Notes: generated by a model not told the origin, from the sequence alone. Numbered from the stretch's first letter, positions 13,093-24,019 are shown. The stretch: DNA of 64,000 bases from Cephalotus follicularis (GCA_001972305.1 BDDD01001582.1:203758-267757); one strand, 5' to 3'. A program made the numbers and translations.

Positions 13093-13500
13093 AAATTAAG
13101 GTTGGTAATTATCTGTCTTCAACAATGCTCAACTGCATTCAAAAGAAGCAAATAGGAGAAATATTAATAACAAATGGACTACAATAACAACAATTTGTAA
13201 TCATCCAGAAAGTAATGATCAATAATTGAAGCTTCAAAATAGCATGAACAATATTATTGCAAATACACGATAAATAAATGACTAAATAGATATAAGTTGA
13301 TCAAAACTTATCAATACTTTCTCGGCTGCCAAACAAATCAATTAACATAAAACAAGAGAACAGTGGGTATAAAAGAAAAGTACCAGAAGAGAAGCAAATA
13401 ATTAGCTGTGGAATCTTAGATCCGCTGGTAATATATACGTTAATATAGAGAGAGAAGAACGAGAAACCCTAGGAAAGAAAATGACTCGGTGAATATATAC
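13093..13500 (-). promoter_or_regulatory. PP5 5' leader with a probable leader intron, and core promoter
   Basis: Reading leftward, a TATATATTC-type box lies near 13490, followed by CTAGGGTTTCTCG and a TC-rich stretch typical of plant 5' leaders. A donor CTTCTG|GTACTT at about 13383 and an acceptor TGAATGCAG at about 13133 suggest a ~250-bp intron in the leader, leaving about 40 nt of leader before the ATG at 13092. Both splice sites are inferred from consensus only. No cDNA evidence is available to me. Confidence 0.45.
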
Positions 13501-14380
13501 GCTTATTTTTATTGGTAGTAGTAGTTTATTATTATTATCATTATTATTTTATGTAGACGTATTTTTTTTATAGAATGTTATAGATTTATTTCAAATATAT
13601 AATATGAATAAGTGAGAAATGGCCTAGGGTCATGCGGAAATGGCACATAAACTCGATTTTGGGTTAACGGAAGATCTAAACAAATAAAATGGTATCGAAT
13701 TAGAAAACAGATGAACACAAAAATTAACAGAGGTGACTTAAACTTAATTAGGATGATCCAATATTTATATATATATATTGAAGTGACACTCATACTCAAT
13801 AATATATGTGTTAAATTAGGTCTTACAATGTAAGGTGATTGAAGTCAATTCTAAATTACAAATGTCTAATGACTAAAAAAATAAGATAAAATCAAAATAA
13901 AATACACCCGATTACAACAAATAAAAAACAACACCCACTCTTCGTCGCTTGATACAATTATGGTGCACACTAAGTGTCGGTTTGGTAATAGTTTTGCATT
14001 ATCAAAAACATTTTTCAAACTCAATTTTTCTTAAATTAGTGTTTGGTAAAATTTTGATAAAAGTAAGAAACAAATATAATTTTTAAATTGGTCTGAGATA
14101 ATTTCATATTCATTTCAGTCATTTAAAATATCTACAATTTCAAAAATATAAACACTTTTCAGGAAAAAAAAAAAAAAAGTACCTTTGGGAAACACTCAAC
14201 GTTACTAAATATACCCTAAACGTTTCTAATGGATCGAAATAATCCCAACACCAAAGCCTCCTGTCAACAAATCACAAATCGCCATGCTCATCAGTAATGC
14301 CAAAACATATCCACATAAGCAGGGCAGTTGTTTAAAAAGGTTATGCTCAATCGCCTCCAAGAATGCTACAAACAAAAGAT
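13500..14380. other. Intergenic AT-rich stretch between the divergent PP5 and HSP20 genes
   Basis: I see no gene here. The stretch holds short AT microsatellites and poly-A runs. Around 13980-14220 there is a TTTGGTAA-rich segment of the sort seen in small plant transposons, but I could not define ends. Confidence 0.5.
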
Positions 14381-14481
14381 GCTTGGCCAATCAAAGAAAT
14401 ACAGTAGCAATTGATACATACATTGCACAATATTTATACCAAACTATCTCAGTGATTTAATACCCTGTTTCATTTTCGAAA
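14380..14481 (+). promoter_or_regulatory. Probable core promoter of the small heat-shock ORF
   Basis: A CCAAT box (GGCCAATCAAAG, about 14383) and a TATA-like TATTTATACC (14431-14440) lie at sensible distances from the ATG at 14482. TTTTCGAAAA just before the ATG is only a partial heat-shock element. I do not see a clean three-unit nGAAn array. Confidence 0.4.
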
Positions 14482-14883
14482 ATGTCTTTAATTCTAAGCT
14501 TATTCAGTAACCGACGAGGCGACTTTTTTTATCCATTCACATGGGACCCATTCAGTGATACCCCTTTCTCTTCTCCCTCTTCACTTTCCTCTCTTTTCCC
14601 TCAAGAAACCTCTTCTTTTATCAACATCCGCGTCGACTGGAAGGAGATCCCAGAGGCCCACGTCTTCAAAGCAGATCTCCCAGGGCTCAAGAAGGAGGAG
14701 GGTAAGATCGAGGTAGAAGATGATAGGGTGCTTCAGATAAACGAAGAGAGGAAAGTGGAGGAGGAAAAGAGTGACACGTGGCATAAGCTGCCTGAGAATG
14801 TGAAGCTGGATGAGATCAAGGCTTCCATTCCTAAAGTTGAGGTCAAGAAGCCTGATGTCAAGTCTATCCAAATCTTCGATTGA
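14482..14883 (+). CDS. Cytosolic class I small heat-shock protein (HSP20 family), shortened, 133 aa
   Basis: The ORF is a single exon starting [14 protein letters not shown]. The N-terminal arm, then [33 protein letters not shown] and the tail [12 protein letters not shown] are class I sHSP signatures. Members are usually ~154-160 aa. Here DTWH runs straight into KLPEN, so the ~13-residue block with RVERSSGKF is missing. KASI runs straight into PKVEVKK, so the ~9-residue block with NGVLTVTV is missing. Both losses are in frame. They remove the middle and the GVL strand of the alpha-crystallin domain, which the family needs for dimer and oligomer assembly, so I doubt normal chaperone function. 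The gene is either a decaying paralog or a specialised short form. Intact start, stop and promoter elements argue that decay, if any, is recent. Confidence 0.88.
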   Translation: MSLILSLFSNRRGDFFYPFTWDPFSDTPFSSPSSLSSLFPQETSSFINIRVDWKEIPEAHVFKADLPGLKKEEGKIEVEDDRVLQINEERKVEEEKSDTWHKLPENVKLDEIKASIPKVEVKKPDVKSIQIFD

Positions 14884-15539
14884 AGTGAAGGAGAATGTGT
14901 ATCAAGTGCTAACAATTTTGCGGGTCTTATCATTGTAAGACCACTTTGTCACATATTCTACTGACCATGCGTGACAAAGTGGTCCTACTGATCAGCTCTT
15001 TAACTTTTTTGTTCATTCATTTTCTAATTCAATACGGTCTTATTAGTTTAGATCCTCAATTATCCCAAAATCAAATTCATGGAGCAATTTAAGCATGACC
15101 TATAAGTTGGCAATTTGATACTTAAGCCTATATAATTATATAGGTAGATGTTATAGATAATTTAAACAGTAGATAAAGCCTCAAATTCTTTGATTATCAA
15201 TTTTAAAATATATGTTAATCAATTTTTATTGATTAAAAAAAAGCCAACATTTAACCAAAAAGGGAGGGTTTTTTTATTTGGCAAATATACCAAATTAGTT
15301 CCTCAACTTTGCTCCATTATGCAATCAAATATATGAATTTTGGATATCATCATATAGTTATATGAATTTTAAAAATAGATTGAAATCGGTACCTCATGTT
15401 AATTTTCCTAGTACCCAAATCAACACAATCCAAAACTAAATTCAATCAATTAAACTTGACAACTGAATTTCAATCAAATATCATACTCGATATCCAAAAT
15501 ATATAAAAAAAAACTAAACAAATTCAACAAAATGGTTGT

Positions 15540-15870
15540 TGTAACGACCCGATCTTTAACCACATGAGAAATTGTCCGTTTTTGTCTCACGCAGAACATA
15601 CAGAGCCCATACATCTGTGTTTCCACGTGGACCATCACAGTTTTGTCCTAATTGATGGATTGGTCAAACTTCTCAGGAGGTCACCTATCCTGGTTTTGCC
15701 TTGAGCGCAGCACGCTTAACTTTGGAGTTAATTAGGTTCAAGGACCATTTCTTATATAGCACAGTCATATTTTCCCTCATTTCGATGGATCCGGTACATT
15801 CCTATCACAAGGGCGGCTCCATCTCATGGATAGCCCTTTCCTCTTGCCCACTCTTAAATGGGGTGTCACA
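15540..15870 (-). repeat. Cassandra LTR (3' LTR in element orientation)
   Basis: It is 331 bp with TG...CA ends (TGTAACGACC to GGTGTCACA on the plus strand). The 5S-derived segment lies at about 15672-15730. Confidence 0.82.
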
Positions 15871-15939
15871 GGCCCACCAGTTTCCGCCTGGTTCGTCTCC
15901 GAACCACATCTACTGGGGGGGTCCATCTCTGATACCAAT

Positions 15940-16346
15940 TTTAACGACCCGATCCTTAACCACGTGAGAAATTGTCCGCTTTTGTCCCACGCAGAACATA
16001 CAGAGCCCATACATCTATGTTTTCACGTGGACCATCACGGTTTTGTCCTAATTGATGGATTGATCAGACTTCCCAGGAGGTCACCCATCTTGGTTTTGCC
16101 CTGAGCGCAGCACGCTTAACTTTGGAATTTCCACTAACTCCTCAACCAATCCATCAAAAGGCGCCTCATGTAATTAGGTTCAATGACCATTTCTTATATA
16201 GCACAGCCATACTTTCCCCCATTTCGATGGATCCGATTCATTCCTGTCACAAGGGCAGCTCCATCTCATGGATAGCCCTTTCCTCTTGGTGGCTTCATCT
16301 CATGGATAGCCATTTCCTCTTGCCCACTCTTAAGTGGGGTATCACA
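15940..16346 (-). repeat. Cassandra LTR (5' LTR in element orientation)
   Basis: It is 407 bp. It is longer than its partner because of an extra ~45 bp near 16130 and a small internal duplication around CTCATGGATAGCC near 16265-16320. The 5S-derived segment lies at about 16072-16128. Confidence 0.82.
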
Positions 16347-17031
16347 GTTGTATATGAGAATGTCCTAACCAGATCAATCAAGTAATCACACTCTACGTCT
16401 GACAAAAACCCTATATGAATAAAAGCTCTACAGAATTAGAAATTTACAAATAAAGTTCAAATTTTAATCAACCTCATTAATTTATTCATCAAACATACAG
16501 AAAACATGTGCATGTATATATGTATACAAGGACCTGGGATGCCAAGAAATCTGAGTAACTCTAGTTGATTTGGTTAGGACATTCTCATCTACGACTATTT
16601 TGTTGAATTTGTTTAGTTTTTTTTTTTTGTATATTTTGAATATTGAATAGGATATTTGATTGAAAGCAAGTTGCTAGGTTTAATTGATTCATTGATTGAT
16701 TTTGATTTTGATTTTGGATTGTGTTGATTTTGGGCATTAGGCAAATTAACATGAGGTACTGATTTCAACATATTTTAAAAGTTCATATGATATCCAAAAT
16801 TCACATATTTGATTGCAAAATAGAGCAAAATTAAGCTACTAATTTGATATATATGTCTTGTTTTTTATTACAAAAGTTTGTCACCCTCACCAATGGAAAA
16901 AGATTCATTCGTCTTGTAAAAAAAGGTAATTCGCATATGAAAGCAAAATATAGTAAATGATAAATAAGAATGATGGTGGTGGCATTATTTGAAAGAGTGG
17001 AAACAATAAACAAATAATTAGATAAATAAAA

Positions 17032-18261
17032 GTATAAAATACAAAAATTTCCTTAAGGTTTAAACACATTAACACTTAACTCCCTATATTTTCAAATATT
17101 ACAAGAAACTTTTAGAAACTAATGAAATGACATATTCTATTAAAAAATTTAACTTACCCAAAATGCCCTTATTCTCTTTATCACAAAAACAAAAACTTTT
17201 ATTCTATATTCTCTCTTATTCCCTCTCTTTGTCTCTCTTAAATATCCATCTCTAGACAACCATATTAGTCCCTCTCTTCAATCATCATCCGACAAAAGTA
17301 ACAGTAACACTCCACCCTCAGAAGCAACCATATCATCAACCCTCCAGCAAACATACAACCCATAAACGACACACCCATTAATCACTACCCAAATCATCAA
17401 CATATCGAAATGTTTGGGTTTGTGTTATTATCTAGGGGAGATACATATGGCAAAAGCGTGAGTAGATAGCACCTCTATATGCTTGGAACTTCGTGGATGG
17501 TTTTTTTTTTTTTTAATTTCATTGTTTTATCATAACCAGGAATATAAAAAAAATATTCTCAAAGTGACAAAAGTTGTGCATTTGGTATCATATACAAAAG
17601 CTTCCATTTAATTGGTTTAAACCTACAATAATAAACTGGGCGAGAAAAAACTTAAGCAACAGTAACCAACAATTAAAAACGACTTCTGAGAACCGGGAAT
17701 TTTGATTCGCTGTGATGTTGGTGCATCCGATCAGATTGGGTGCTTAATGATCATGGCAAGTGGGTTGCGTGAGGCTTATTGATAGACCCAATCGTAAGCC
17801 TGGTTCATGCGATGCTGGAATTTGGCGTTGTTGCGATTTGTTGGCGTGAGAAACTGGTGGCTGAGGCTCGGTGGTTATGATGGCAACGGCTTTGGTCTGA
17901 GTGTTGAGGGGTGGAGCCTGGTGTGTGTGGTGGATCATACGTGTGTGGGAGGAGAAAAACCTACTGGTTGGAGAGTAGTGAGAGGTAGAGAGAGATAACG
18001 GTCGAGAATAAAGAGGATGGTTGAATGAAAAAAAATGGGGAGAAGGGTTTTTCTAATTGAAATGTTGAAGATAAAGATATTTTTGGTATGCAAATTAAAT
18101 TTATTGACATGACATTCGTTTAAACATTTTAACCAAACAGAAAAATAATGGAGAGGGCAAAGTGTGGATTGAAATCTCAAGGGTTTTTTCGTACTATTTG
18201 AAAATAGAGGAGGCAAAGTGTTAACTGATCCAAATCTCAAAGATGTTTTTGTATTTTACCC
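17032..18261. mobile_element. Non-autonomous Mutator-like element (MULE) with a 9-bp target duplication
   Basis: Inverted ends of ~150 bp begin GTATAAAATACAAAAA at the left and, read on the other strand, GGGTAAAATACAAAAA at the right. They continue with TTAACACTT and CTATTTTCAAATA(T/G)TAC. The 9-bp flank TAAATAAAA is exact at 17023-17031 and 18262-18270, a Mutator hallmark. The interior has a TC-rich stretch (17200-17280) and a GC-richer segment (17700-18000) unlike its surroundings. I see no transposase. The GC-richer segment could be a captured host fragment (Pack-MULE), but I do not recognise its source. Confidence 0.78.
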
Positions 18262-18281
18262 TAAATAAAATAAAAACATTC

Positions 18282-18500
18282 CTTTTACTAGACAAAACTC
18301 CAAAAAATTATTTTTCCCAACATTACCAACCCAATTAGTTAAAGAATAGAAAATCTAATTCTAAGGAATAAAAATTAAGCCAAAATCTATTTTCATGTTC
18401 AAAAGAAAAATAGAAAAAGAAAGAAAAACTAACAATCAACTAGCTATCATTATACTTTGTACGGACTCAATTCCTCCCTTGATAATTGAAAAAAATTTAA
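18282..18500. other. AT-rich spacer downstream of the MULE
   Basis: I see no feature here. T-runs at the right end (TTTTTTTCAATT on the minus strand) would serve as the pol III terminator of the neighbouring tRNA gene. Confidence 0.5.
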
Positions 18501-18507
18501 AGAACAA

Positions 18508-18531
18508 CGCTAGAAGGAGGGTTTGAACCTC

Positions 18532-18564
<33 letters not shown>

Positions 18565-18581
18565 AACTGAGCTATTCCAGC
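18508..18581 (-). tRNA. tRNA-Asn (anticodon GTT), nuclear type
   Basis: It reads GCTGGAATAGCTCAG from 18581 and contains TGGCTGTTAACCA around the anticodon GTT and the T-arm GGAGGTTCAAACCCTCC. The acceptor stem GCTGGAA pairs with TTCTAGC, with one G-T pair, and G is the discriminator base. It is 74 nt with no intron. A box (TAGCTCAGTTGG) and B box (GGTTCAAACCC) are present and a T-run follows about 15 nt downstream. The sequence differs from plastid trnN, so it is not an organelle insertion. Confidence 0.96.
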
Positions 18582-18657
18582 AGATTTTAATTAATTTTCT
18601 CACAACATAGCATATATTTTTAACATTTTCCGCTCTTGCTTGCTTTTTGTCATGTTT

Positions 18658-18850
18658 CGCTAATACAATTTATAACACGTCTAAAAGTATATATTAAAAG
18701 CAATTGACTAGTAAATGACATGGCTCCTATTTTGAAATATTGATATCATAAAACTCGCTCATACAATTTATAACACGTCTAAAAGTATATATTAAAAGCA
18801 ATAGACTAGTAAACGACATGGCTCTTATTTTGTAATATTGATATCATAAA
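18658..18850. repeat. Two-copy tandem duplication, period 98 bp
   Basis: ATACAATTTATAACACGTCT and the following AAAAGTATATATTAAAAGCA, GACTAGTAAA and CATGGCTC occur at 18663 and again at 18761. Only a handful of differences separate the copies. Confidence 0.85.
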
Positions 18851-19038
18851 TCGTAACGTTTGTCATCTCTCTTAAAGAGTTAATAATTAAAATTACATTA
18901 TTTTGTTAATCATATATAATCAATTATAATTATGTTGTTTTATCACATTATGTATTCAGTTAATTAAAACTTTATCATTTTATAATTTCAAACTTTTAAT
19001 AACAAAAATATCACATTATTTAATTATCACATCATTCA

Positions 19039-19041
<3 letters not shown>

Positions 19042-19070
<29 letters not shown>
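19042..19070. repeat. (TA)n microsatellite
   Basis: About 29 bp of uninterrupted TA. Confidence 0.95.
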
Positions 19071-19072
<2 letters not shown>

Positions 19073-19139
19073 TAGTTATATTCTCCTTTTTTCTTAGAAT
19101 TATATATAAAATGTAAAATAATATACATAAACAACTTTC

Positions 19140-19630
19140 AAACTTAAATAATAGTTGTTTACTCCAATGTTTTAAAAATCGGATCAAATCGAATCTACCG
19201 ATTTGGACATGATCTAGACCGTTGGCCGGTCTAGTTTTTCAAAAAAAATTGTTTTTTAATAAAGTCGGATTGGATTATATTAGACAAGTCTAACATAGGG
19301 ATCTAGTTAGTTCAACATGTCAAACCCAGTGTTAGATCAGTCGGGTTACTCAAAAGCGTAAATTTTTTTTTTGAAATTTTTCTAAGTATAGTTGTCTGCC
19401 CGGCCGGACTCGGACCCTTCTTCGGGTTCCTCATTGTTTGCAATATCTACTATTATGGTGTATTGCCTTTGTTTCTTGTGTCTCGAGTTGTAACTTGGCT
19501 CATCCAAGTTGTTGGTGTCATGGCTTGTCCGTATGTGATATATATTGGCTAGACATGTGAAACTTCGATTTCTACAATAATTTACAATATCCGTTAATGT
19601 CACGCAAAACATATATGATATATAGACCTC
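19140..19630. other. Intergenic stretch without a recognisable gene
   Basis: The segment has short GC-richer words (GGTCTAG, GTCGGATTGGATT) that resemble worn transposon sequence. I could not define ends, and no reading frame looks real. Confidence 0.4.
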
Positions 19631-19659
19631 ACTGGTACCGTAATGGGTCTATCGTTGGG

Positions 19660-19950
19660 CAATGAGTAATAATTACCTATTTTTTAATAGGTACTAAAAA
19701 CTATACCTATTATCCGTAAAAATTACAGGTACCTGCGGGTATCCGAAGGTTTGGATAAATTTTGTAAAATCTACATAATATAGAGATAAAATTACATGTA
19801 CCTGCAGGTACCTGTGGGTACGTGTGACAACGGGTAAAAATTATCCGTTTTTTAATGGGTACTAAAACCTTAACACATTACTCGTAAAAATTACAGATAT
19901 CCGTGAGTACCCGCGAATTTGGATAAATTTTACCAAAAAACATTATCAGA
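19660..19950. repeat. Degenerate two-unit repeat, period ~167 bp
   Basis: TTTTTTAATAGGTACTA, AATTACAGGTA and TTTGGATAAATTTT recur in order at about 19682/19848, 19722/19889 and 19749/19918. The GGTACC-rich words (ACCTGCGGGTA) resemble ends of small plant DNA transposons. Family not established. Confidence 0.55.
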
Positions 19951-20567
19951 TTCGAGTTAAACACCATTTGGTCTTTATTAAAAACAAACTAAAGCACACA
20001 AAGAAACCACCCAAACAAAACTGAATACATCCCATCGAACGAAACAAAAAGTGGGGTGCAGTAAATTTTTTTCGCCCTACGAGGCACAAATCTACGTCTC
20101 ATTGGGTGGTTTAGGAGAACTATGTTTGAGGCTTTTAGGGACGAGGGAGATAAAAGAACGTTAGTGAGACTTGTTGTTTGCTCGTCTATTTGATAAGATT
20201 TCGATTGTTTATTAGATTTGTGTAAATATAATTTCTCCCTTGAAAACTTCATCATTTTACATATATGTTATTTTGGTTATTTATTTATGTCATTACATAA
20301 TTATACAAAATATGATTACTTGGTTGTTTTCATTGAATAATTTTAATTTAATTAATTTGTTCCTTTAAGATGAATAATTATGTTATTTCGCACATAAGCA
20401 CGCCATAACGTTTGTATTATGGAAAAATATTTATTCTTGTTCCCAAGTTATATGACTGATTTCAATTTAACATCTCACATTTAAAAAATTTTAATTTGAC
20501 GTATGTAGTTTTAATTTGTTTCGATTTCGTATCTTAGTTAGTATACCGTTAAAGAATCATTGAAAAG
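19951..20567. other. Intergenic stretch left of the gypsy element
   Basis: It is AT-rich and I see no gene. Confidence 0.5.
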
Positions 20568-21056
20568 TGATACAGTAAAAATTCTGTTTAAAGAATAGAG
20601 CCATGTGTCCTCGGGTCGCGACGCCAAATGTTCATTAGAGACACAAACACGTGGTCAGATGTTACAACTTGAAGCAATAGCGCGCCATAACGCCAAGGGC
20701 GAGAAATCAGGTGGAGATCAGGGGAAATGCCGAGATCCTTGGTATTTCCTTAGGGGAACACATATCAATTCTGAAAGTCAAGCAGACCGTTACAATCATC
20801 ACCTATAAATACAAGAATCAATGATATTACACAGGTCAGCCAATTTTACATTCTAAAGCACTTTGCAAAATTGATTTTAGCATCGGAGTGTCCCCGGGAG
20901 TACAACCTCTTGGCCTTTCGATTGGTTTGTTCATTTGTGTAGGGAATACGATCGCACCACAGCTAAAACTACCTTCTCGGAGCATATCGCAGCGTTTCTC
21001 TCAACAAATCAAACACTTCAATGTAAGAGACTGTTGAGAAGAGGATTTTTGTATCA
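20568..21056 (+). repeat. 5' LTR of the gypsy-derived element
   Basis: It begins TGATACAGTAAAAATT. It shares AGAATAGAGCCA, GTGTCCTCGGG, CACGTGGTCAGA and AGCAATAGC with the copy at 32919. A TATAAATAC box lies near 20805. About 489 bp. Confidence 0.82.
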
Positions 21057-21070
21057 ACAGTTGGCTCCAT

Positions 21071-22860
21071 TTGTGGGAAACGCAGCAAAAATCTATTAAG
21101 AATCATGCCTCCGAGGAAGAACAACAACAACCACTCAACGACCAAGGGCAGCCAGGCAGCCAGTGGAAACCAACCACCTGCCAGGTTGTAGCCACAGAGC
21201 AAGCTCCTACAACAGGGGAGCATTTTAGTCAGTTTCTCGAGGGAATGGAGCTCATTACCAACCTGTTGGTAACTAATATAGCCAACCGCGAACAGGTCGG
21301 ACATGCCCGACCATCCAGCCGAGGACGATATGGTCCAAGCAGGCCGACCCTGGAGATCCAACAGCCCCAAGGGGCTAGGCGAAACCCACCAAGGGGGGCA
21401 AGACACCCTCCAAGGCGGTCAGAGGTTCAAACATCTCTAGGAGTAGATCCAAGGCAAAACCCGCTGAGGAGGACCACACGTCCTCCGAGGCGGTCGGGGA
21501 TTAATACATCCCTGAAGAGGAGACCAGATGTTAATACATCTCTACGGGCGGAGTTCTCAAATGCCAGAGATCATAGTAATCATCCTCAGACTGAGCATCC
21601 CGAGCAGCAACCAATGGAAGTGGATCACCCAGTGGATGCCGAGGATGCCCGAGTGCTCTCTAATGCGTTGCATGGAGCTGAGACCCGACCAAGGAGTAGA
21701 ACGGCCCGTTCAACCACACTGGCGCGGTATTCACAAGTTTCTAGCAAGACAATAAACATTGAGGATGTGGAACAATCCATGAATAAAAGGCTAGCTGAGA
21801 TGGATAGGAGGCTCCAAGGAGCCGAGAAGACAAAGGGATACCTGTTCGAGGTACACAACATTAGCGCAACTCCTTTCGTACCCGAGATAATGAAGGAACG
21901 TATCCCCAGAGGATTCTGATTCCCATGTCTCAAGGAGTATGACGGGTCCTCGGACCCTATCCAACATGTGCGTTATTACTCACAAGCCATGTTGGTGCAC
22001 CAAGACTCGGACGCTATTCTTTGCCGAGGATTCCCAGCAACGTTAATAGGAGCGGCTCAGTAGTGGTACTCTACCCTGCCAGTGGGTTTGGTGGTGAATT
22101 TTGAGCAGTTTACGGAATTGTTCGTTACCAAATTCCTTAATAGCACCATGCAGAGAAGGAATTCCGCCCATCTGATCAACGTGGTGCAAGGGAATGATGA
22201 ATCCCTCAGAGATTACCTCACCAGATTCAACAAGGAGTCCCTGACGGTGAAGGACTTAGAGCCGTCTTTTGCTCTGGCCGCTCTGACCAGCGGATTAAAG
22301 GATAATTCACCCTTCACCTTCTCCATCATGAAGAAGCCTGTTCAGGATATGGCAGATCTGCTAAGAAGAGCAGAGAGACATGTGAATGCCGAGAAGGCGA
22401 TGGCAGCTAGGAAGCTAAAAATTCATGGTCAGACCGTCAGGTGGAGAAAAAGAGCATTCACGAGGTACCCAAGAGCCAAAGGAGAAGAGGAAAGATAGGT
22501 CAGATCTTGCCAGAGATGACCTAAGACACAAGATCTCTAGAAGAGAGGAATCCTAAAAAAGGGAGGCATCAATCCCTACTTATAATAGCTTTGCCCCTCT
22601 TCTAGAGATGCGCACTAGGATTATGACCGTGGAGAATGATAAGCTCCTAATCCAATGGCCAGCACCCATGAGATCCTCGGCAGAGAAGAGGGACATAGAC
22701 AAATTTTGTCGGTACCATCGTGACCACGGACACGATACCGAAGAGCGCAGGCAATTAAAGAATCAGATTGAGGACATGATTCGCAAAGGCCACCTCAGAA
22801 AATATGTGGACAAAGACGCTCTTCAGGAGAGAAGGAAACGCATAGAAGAAGCTCCTTAAT
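21071..22860 (+). pseudogene. Gag-like region of the gypsy-derived element (broken)
   Basis: Translation fragments carry the plant retrotransposon gag signature (RDYLTRFNKE, AALTSGLKD, DLLRRAERH) and, further right, the histidine-rich word KFCRYHRDHGHDTEE typical of the gag C-terminus in these elements. The 5' part is rich in Arg, Pro and Gln. The region is interrupted in a few places and has no pol behind it. Confidence 0.75.
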
Positions 22861-23319
22861 AAGCTGAGAAGCAGCATCAGCCGAGAGGTGTAATAAACAC
22901 CATTTTTGGAGGAAGGTAATGCCGAGCATCCGAGGAAGTACTCCAAAGTAGCTCACAGTTAGGGACTAGGGAAGAAAGTTTTGAAAACCTGATACCATGA
23001 TGCCATGACCAGACTACAGGGCAGAGTTAGGAAGGGCCCTACGAGGCGAAGGTAGTGCTCCCACCGAGGAACATTCAAACTTAAAACTCTGGGGGACAGA
23101 GAGATTCCCCGATGTTGGATTGTCGAGCATCTAAAGATATCAGCAACTATTTGTAAGTTGTACAAAATTCAAGAATATCAATAAAGTTGAATTTTTTCTC
23201 CAAAAAGTACTTGTGCAAAACCATAGTTATAAGTTTGCAAGGGACCTGTTCATGTCCTTAAACCTCTGGGCAGCCCCCGATCAACTCCCTCAATCAAAAA
23301 GCTTTAATACAGACCAAGG

Positions 23320-23580
23320 TCTCAAGTCAACAAAGACTCCTTCCGAGGAGCAAATAAAGCCTCCCGCCAGAGGAGCACTAAAGACTCATTCCGATGAGCA
23401 AATAAAGCCTCCCGCCAGAAGAGAACTAAAGACTCCTCCCAAGGAGCACCTAAATTCACCAACAAAGACTCCTCCCGATGAGCACCAAAAGTTACACGTA
23501 CAAAAGACTCCCTAGGGAGCAAACTCAAAAAGACTTATAAGGAAGCAATAAGACTCCCAAAGGAGCAAACACTGGTCTGC
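23320..23580. repeat. Short tandem repeats in the non-coding part of the gypsy-derived element
   Basis: Units built from AAAGACTCCTTCCGAGGAGCA and AATAAAGCCTCCCGCCAGA recur 4-6 times with a spacing of roughly 25-50 bp. Each contains a small inverted word (CTCC...GGAG). Such arrays in untranslated parts of Tat-lineage elements are known. Confidence 0.65.
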
Positions 23581-24019
23581 ATTATGTTGCCCGACCAAAC
23601 CCACATCATGTCTTGAGAGGCAAATACATAAGAACTCACAACCATCAAGTTCATTGGACTGAGCACTTTGAAATAAGTGTCTCTACGTGGATTGCAAACT
23701 CAGGCGACCTGGTCTAGAATATAATGGATCAGACGAGACCCTGCTCGACAAACCCATAAGAACTTGCCCGAGCAGACCTAAAACTTGGTCTACGAATACT
23801 TCTGAACTCGTAAAGACTAAGTACTATTGTCTAAGCGCCTTTGACATAAGGTGTCCTAAGGGGACTACAAAGCTTGATTAATTATGCCTGAAAATTGTAA
23901 GGCCATAATATAAAGTCTGTAAGTTGGACTAAGTTAAAGTTCCTAAGGGAATCGTAAGTGCCAGGTAGAGCTTAAGCATAGCATACAACGTAAAGAAAGT
24001 AAAGAAAGTCCGGGGTGAA

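Larger units (their letters stand above)
15540..16346 (-). mobile_element. Cassandra-type TRIM (miniature LTR element with a 5S rRNA-derived region)
   Basis: Two direct LTRs flank only 69 bp. Reading on the minus strand, LTR one ends at 15940 and is followed at once by the initiator-Met primer-binding site TGGTATCAGAG. LTR two starts TGTGACACCCC at 15870. Exact 5-bp target duplications GTTGT lie at 15535-15539 and 16347-16351. Each LTR contains, on the minus strand, AGTTAAGCGTGCTGCGC and the GGTGACCTCCT word, which match the internal-promoter part of plant 5S rRNA and define Cassandra. There is no coding capacity, as expected. Over the first ~190 bp I counted about 15 LTR differences (~8%), nearly all transitions, suggesting insertion a few million years ago. 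Confidence 0.88.
15279..16860. mobile_element. Fold-back (Mutator-like) element with ~255-300 bp inverted arms, split by a TRIM
   Basis: The left arm (15279-15539, resuming at 16352 to about 16405) is the reverse complement of the right arm (about 16540-16860). Shared words include AATCAAATAT, TTTTGGATATCAT, GTACCTCATGTTAATTT, CAACACAATCCAAAA and AAACAAATTCAACAAAAT. Outside the arms the 9-bp word TTTTTTATT stands at 15270-15278 and 16861-16869, the length of a Mutator-type target duplication, though the word is low in complexity. Without the TRIM and its duplicated flank the element is about 770 bp. No transposase is visible. Confidence 0.65.

Noticed and set aside
15672-16128. A 5S rRNA gene
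   Set aside because: The matches cover only the promoter-like part and occur once in each LTR of a Cassandra element.
18508-18581. Plastid-derived tRNA insertion
   Set aside because: The acceptor and D arms are those of nuclear tRNA-Asn, not plastid trnN, and no plastid flank is present.
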